A stretch of 12,442 bases of DNA from Planctomycetota bacterium (GTDB lineage Bacteria > Planctomycetota > Planctomycetia > Gemmatales > Gemmataceae), in the NCBI GenBank assembly GCA_018970845.1, contig JAGWVO010000073.1, forward strand, positions 1 to 12,442, read 5' to 3'. Position numbers and translations under genes: made by a program. Within the stretch, counting starts at the first letter, position 1, and each line of letters begins with the position of its first letter. The notes beneath the pieces are model-generated. The model saw only the letters and a program-made list of their open reading frames with translations, searched no databases and was not told where the DNA came from. Shown in pieces: positions 8,713 to 12,442 of the stretch.

Positions 8713-10095
8713 TCAGGCCAGGATGTCCTCGATCAACTCCCCATGCACATCGGTGAGCCGGCGGCGGGCGCCGTTGCTGTAGAAGGTCACTTTCTCGTGG
8801 TCGAGACCCATGAGGTGAAGGACCGTGGCGTGGAAATCATAAAGAGTCGCCTTCCCCTCGACCGGAGCGAAGCCCAGATCGTCGGTGCGGCCATGGTGCA
8901 AGCCCGGCTTCAGGCCGGCCCCCGCCATCCACATGGTGAAGCCGAGGGGATGGTGGTCGCGTCCCTTGGCGCCAATGCCCTCGGTGATGGGCGTGCGCCC
9001 GAACTCCGTGGTCCAAAGGACCAGGGTGTCGTCCATCATTCCGCGCGCCCTGAGGTCGGCCAGGAGGGCGGCCGCGGGCTGGTCGACAAGCCCGGCTTGC
9101 TCGCGGTGGTTGACGATGATGTCCTCATGGGCGTCCCAGTTGATGCGGGGCGAGCCGAAAGCCCCGCCATGAATCAACTGCACGAATCGGACACCCCGCT
9201 CCACCAGCCTGCGCGCCAGGAGGAAATTGCGGGCCGTCGGCCCGACGCGGGGATCATCCACGCCGTAGAGCCTGCGCGTGGCGGCGCCTTCGGCATCGAG
9301 GTTGGCGGCCTCGGGAATGCTGGACTGCAACCTCCCGGCCATCTCGTAGGCCTCCATCCGGGCCCGAACCGACGGATCAGCGGCCGCGAGGCCCGAATCG
9401 AGGTCGCGAACCAGGGCCAGCGACCGGGCACGGCTTTCGGCCGAAACACCCGCCGGTCGGTCGAGGTCGTCAACCAGGGCGCCCCGGGATCTGAACGCCA
9501 CCCCTTGGTGCTCGGCGGGAAGGAAGCCGTTGCTCCAGTTCACCGAGCCCCCCGCCGGAAGGCCCCGGGGATCGGGCAGGACCACGAAGGTCGGAAGGTT
9601 CTCGGTGGCCCGGCCCAGGGCATAGCTCACCCAGGAACCAAGGCAGGGAAACCCCTCCTGAATGAATCCGGTGTTGAGCTGGAAGGCGGCCGGGGTGTGG
9701 TTGGGGCTCTTGGCCACCATGCCATGAAGGAAGGTGATGTGATCGACCTGCCGGGCCAGGTTGGGGAACAGGTCGCTGACCCAAGCCCCGGTTTCGCCGT
9801 GGCGCGCGAACTTGAATGGCGAGCCCATCAGGCGGCCCGGCCTGCCGAAGAAGGTGTCGACCTTGTGGCCTTGGGCATCCTCACCCGTGCGCTTCAGCAA
9901 CTCCGGCTTGTGGTCGAAGGTGTCGACATGGCTGATCCCGCCGGGATTGAAGATTTGGATCACCCGGCGGGCCCTGGCGGGATGATGCGGAGGGGTGGCT
10001 CCCAAGGCAAGGCCGTCACGGGCCAAAAGCCAGGCGGTGGCCATGGCTCCCAGGTCGGCGGCGCCCCCCATCCATCTCCTGCGGTCGGGCATCAT
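8713..10095 (-). CDS. DUF1501 family protein
   Basis: This 460-aa protein is a DUF1501 member, a family in the alkaline phosphatase/sulfatase-like superfamily that is greatly expanded in Planctomycetes and Verrucomicrobia. Its substrate is unknown. The N-terminus has DRRRWMGG followed by a hydrophobic stretch, a twin-arginine-like export signal. Family signatures are visible: NPGGISHVDTFDHKPEL near residue 50, WTTEFGRTP, GRDHHPLGFTMWMAGAG, and a C-terminal DFHATVLHLMGLDHEKV followed by the closing TDVHG. The start at 10095 is chosen because AGGAG (10103-10107) lies 7 nt upstream and overlaps the stop of the PSD1-type gene. A longer frame to 10209 would run into that gene and reads as low-complexity, non-homologous sequence. 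It is probably translationally coupled to the gene before it, the usual partner for this family. Confidence 0.93.
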   Translation of the reverse strand: MMPDRRRWMGGAADLGAMATAWLLARDGLALGATPPHHPARARRVIQIFNPGGISHVDTFDHKPELLKRTGEDAQGHKVDTFFGRPGRLMGSPFKFARHGETGAWVSDLFPNLARQVDHITFLHGMVAKSPNHTPAAFQLNTGFIQEGFPCLGSWVSYALGRATENLPTFVVLPDPRGLPAGGSVNWSNGFLPAEHQGVAFRSRGALVDDLDRPAGVSAESRARSLALVRDLDSGLAAADPSVRARMEAYEMAGRLQSSIPEAANLDAEGAATRRLYGVDDPRVGPTARNFLLARRLVERGVRFVQLIHGGAFGSPRINWDAHEDIIVNHREQAGLVDQPAAALLADLRARGMMDDTLVLWTTEFGRTPITEGIGAKGRDHHPLGFTMWMAGAGLKPGLHHGRTDDLGFAPVEGKATLYDFHATVLHLMGLDHEKVTFYSNGARRRLTDVHGELIEDILA

Positions 10096-10102
10096 GGCGT
10101 GG

Positions 10103-10107
10103 CTCCT
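10103..10107 (-). promoter_or_regulatory. Shine-Dalgarno of the DUF1501 gene overlapping the PSD1 stop
   Basis: Read on the minus strand, TAGGAG joins the TAG stop (10106-10108) of the upstream gene to an AGGAG ribosome binding site, 7 nt before the ATG at 10095. This fixes the DUF1501 start and suggests termination-reinitiation coupling. Confidence 0.65.
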
Positions 10108-12442
10108 AGTCGACGCGGGTGAAGGAACCGCTGTTGAGGACCGCCCAGGCGACAGCCTCAAGCCCGTCGGATTCCGCCAGGCGCCGGGCCCGCGCCAACG
10201 CGGGCCCATCGGGCTCGCGGCCCAGCGCGATCAGCCATAACCGCGCCAGGCGATCGTCGGGACGCGCGGCTTCCGCCGAGGCGCGCTGCGCCAGCGCCCG
10301 GGCGCAGCGGGCGCCCAGGTCGCCATTCATCAGCGCCAGCGCCTGCGCCGGGGTGGTGGTGACGGCGCGTGTTGCGGTGCGCACGCTGGGGTCGGGGCAA
10401 TCGAACGCGTCGAGCAGGCCGCTGCGAGCCGAGCGGACCTGCATCCGGTACACGGTGCGCCTCCACAATTCGGGATGATCCTCGGGCCTCTCATGGTAGA
10501 AGGTGGAGTTGAAGGTGGATATGAGGAACGGACGGTAGGAAGGCCCGCCCATCCGACGGTCGAGAAGGCCGGCCACATGCAGAAGATTGTCTCGCACGGC
10601 TTCCGCGTCCATCCGGCCTGGAGGAAACCGCCACAGCAGGCGCGAACGCGCGTCGACTTCCATGGCGCGCGCGACTCCGGCCGACGACTGCCTGTACGCC
10701 CTCGACGACATGATGTGCCTGTGCAGCGCCTTGAGCCGCCCACCCCCGTCGCGGAAGAACGCGGCCAGGTGGTCGAGCAAGGCGGGGTTTTCAGGCTTCT
10801 CGCCGGCGTTGCCCAAGTCGCTGGGAGTGGGAGCCAGGCCGGCTCCAAAATGCCAATGCCAGACGCGATTGGCCATGGTCCGCCAAACCGCCGGATTTTC
10901 GGAGGAAGACAACCAATTGGCCAGCGCGTTGCGGCGCGCCGAGTCGGTGGCTCCCGAGGGAAGGGTGAACCGCGCCGGCAGGCACGACAGGCTTGAAGGC
11001 TCCGCTTCCCCGCGGGGCTTGTCGACATCGCCTCGGTGCAATATCCGCGAAACGCCGGGGTCCCCTGAAACCGCGGCGTAAACCTGCTCCAGCGGGGCAT
11101 CCTTTTCCGAGTCGATGGCGGAGATGGCCTTGGAGATTTCCGCGAGCCGATCCCGTTCGGCGGGAGTCAGGGCATCGGCAAGGCGGGGAAGCCCGTCGGG
11201 GCCGGCCCGCCAACTCGATTCCACCTCGGCCGCGTCGAGCGCGCGGTCGTATACGCGGGCCTCGGATGTGGCCCCATCGTAGTGGCCGCTGCTGCCGTGA
11301 TGCCGCAAGCCCAGCACCACTTTCCAAGCCCCGGATGCCCTGTTGGCCGGCCCGCGCGAAGCGGGGGTGTATGGCGGCGCGTAAGGCCGCCCGTTGCGGT
11401 AGAACGCGATCGAACCGTCTTCCTTGTAGGCGATCGCCAGGTGGACCGGGCTGTCGCCAGCCTCCTCCGGCCTGGCACCGCTTCTTCCCAGCGGCCTCGA
11501 CCTGGCGAAATTCTCGCTTCCCGCCATCCAGACTCCCGGCTCAAGCTCGCCAAGCACGATCGAATCGAATTCCTTGCCGTCGAGGGTTTCCACGGTGAGC
11601 ACGCCGCCGCCCCTCTGCGAGAGGTTCGCCGGCCTGGTCCAGACCTCGAGGGTTTTCGATGCCAAAGCAAAGGCGACAGGCGCGCTTTCGGCGAATGCTC
11701 CACGGCCTGGAGTAACCAGGCCGGCCGCGCCCTTGACAGCGCCTTGGCGCGTGAAAAGTTCCACGCCCGCCACCTCATCGACAAGGCCATTCGACAGTCG
11801 CCAGCGCAACCTTGGCAGTGGAACGGCCGGTGCCTTCGACTTCAGTCGGGCCAGCGCTCCCGATTCGATTTCCCGGCGTCGGGCCACCCATTCGCCGCGT
11901 CGGCGCGCACGATCGGCCACGGAGGCCTCGCGCCTGGCTTGGGCCTCGGTGGAAGCGCGGACACGGGAACCATGCCGGACACCGGCGAGAGCGGACTTCA
12001 GGCGGTGATAGTCGGCAAGGCTGATCGGATCGAACTTGTGGTCGTGGCAGCGGGCGCAATGCACCGTGAGGCCGAGGAAGGCCTGTCCCATGGTTCCGAC
12101 CATGTCCTCAAGTTCATCCTCGCGAGCCTTCATCCGAACCGAAGGGTTGTTGGCGCCGTTGCCCGCCTCGTCGTAAGGGCCCGCGACCAGGAAACCCGTC
12201 GCGGAGACATCGCCTCCGCGCTCCAACGGAATAAGGTCTCCGGCAACCTGGTTCCTGACAAAATCGCCATATGGCATGTCCGAGTTCATGGCGCGGATGA
12301 CCCAGTCGCGGTACGGCCAGGCATCCTCGCGCGGCTTGTCGCGTTCATAGCCCTGGCTCTCGGCGAAACGCGCGACATCGAGCCAATGGCGCCCCCACCT
12401 CTCCCCATAGGCTGGACTCGCCAAAAGACGGTCGAGCAACCT
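10106..12442 (-). CDS. PSD1-type DUF1549-LamG-DUF1553 protein, 5' end outside the window
   Basis: The C-terminal 778 residues of a planctomycete PSD1-type protein are present. The frame is open at the window edge, and the first residues (RLLDRLLASPAYGERWGRHWLD) are mid-domain for DUF1549, so the true start and any signal peptide or PSCyt1 cytochrome domain lie beyond 12442. Counting from the codon at 12439, DUF1549 runs to about 155 and contains CARCH (128-132), a c-type haem motif. An arginine-rich helical linker (165-200) leads to a LamG/concanavalin-like region (about 215-410, with AIAYKEDGSIAFYRNG). DUF1553 follows at about 495-770, with ANRVWHWHFGAGL and TPSDLGNAGEKPENP. The family is usually taken as exported and is suspected to act in polysaccharide metabolism, with no proven reaction. 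It is the first visible gene of the operon with the DUF1501 protein. Confidence 0.92.
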   Translation of the reverse strand, partial: RLLDRLLASPAYGERWGRHWLDVARFAESQGYERDKPREDAWPYRDWVIRAMNSDMPYGDFVRNQVAGDLIPLERGGDVSATGFLVAGPYDEAGNGANNPSVRMKAREDELEDMVGTMGQAFLGLTVHCARCHDHKFDPISLADYHRLKSALAGVRHGSRVRASTEAQARREASVADRARRRGEWVARRREIESGALARLKSKAPAVPLPRLRWRLSNGLVDEVAGVELFTRQGAVKGAAGLVTPGRGAFAESAPVAFALASKTLEVWTRPANLSQRGGGVLTVETLDGKEFDSIVLGELEPGVWMAGSENFARSRPLGRSGARPEEAGDSPVHLAIAYKEDGSIAFYRNGRPYAPPYTPASRGPANRASGAWKVVLGLRHHGSSGHYDGATSEARVYDRALDAAEVESSWRAGPDGLPRLADALTPAERDRLAEISKAISAIDSEKDAPLEQVYAAVSGDPGVSRILHRGDVDKPRGEAEPSSLSCLPARFTLPSGATDSARRNALANWLSSSENPAVWRTMANRVWHWHFGAGLAPTPSDLGNAGEKPENPALLDHLAAFFRDGGGRLKALHRHIMSSRAYRQSSAGVARAMEVDARSRLLWRFPPGRMDAEAVRDNLLHVAGLLDRRMGGPSYRPFLISTFNSTFYHERPEDHPELWRRTVYRMQVRSARSGLLDAFDCPDPSVRTATRAVTTTPAQALALMNGDLGARCARALAQRASAEAARPDDRLARLWLIALGREPDGPALARARRLAESDGLEAVAWAVLNSGSFTRVD

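Noticed and set aside
8743..10122. Long plus-strand open frame opposite the DUF1501 gene
   Set aside because: The minus strand encodes clear DUF1501 signatures over the whole length, and the plus-strand translation is low-complexity with no family match.
10096..10209. 38-residue N-terminal extension of the DUF1501 protein
   Set aside because: It would overlap the end of the PSD1-type gene. The start at 10095 has a well-placed AGGAG and is followed at once by a twin-arginine-like signal.

Overview
The window looks like a chromosomal segment of a GC-rich member of the Planctomycetota (or at least the PVC superphylum). The main evidence is a DUF1549/DUF1553 'PSD1' protein with a CxxCH haem motif and an internal LamG-like region, followed by a DUF1501 protein. 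This pair is a hallmark of Planctomycetes and some Verrucomicrobia. The FHA-GAF-class III cyclase and the exported PQQ-type beta-propeller fit the same group. The assignment rests on gene content only. No rRNA, tRNA, mobile element or CRISPR array was recognised.

Layout: (1) 1-277 is an AT-richer intergenic leader with no gene. It carries a good sigma-54-type promoter match (213-228) and, upstream of it, a cluster of TGGC/GCCA dyads (95-164). (2) 278-4057 (+) holds clpB and, 15 bp later, a membrane-anchored Deg/HtrA protease with one PDZ domain: a probable protein-quality-control operon. (3) 4141-5487 (+) encodes an exported HEAT-repeat protein behind a short AT-rich gap. (4) 5576-8700 (+) is a two-gene unit: an FHA-GAF-class III nucleotide cyclase with a TPR-like tail, then an exported PQQ-like beta-propeller protein 11 bp downstream. 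It has its own extended -10 type promoter (5502-5530). (5) 8713-12442 (-) is a convergent two-gene operon: the PSD1-type protein (5' end outside the window) followed by the DUF1501 protein, whose Shine-Dalgarno sequence overlaps the PSD1 stop codon.

How the parts may work together: ClpB rescues aggregated cytosolic proteins while the Deg protease handles damaged proteins outside the inner membrane, so co-transcription would couple stress responses in two compartments. The promoter layout suggests sigma-54 with an enhancer-binding activator rather than HrcA/CIRCE or sigma-32, which would be unusual for clpB. The cyclase keeps its metal-binding and transition-state residues, but its two purine-specifying positions are non-canonical (Ser379 and Gly452). 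The PSD1/DUF1501 pair is probably exported, with a proposed but unproven role in polysaccharide handling. Most of the window is ordinary planctomycete gene content. The clpB upstream region and the cyclase pocket most deserve a second look.
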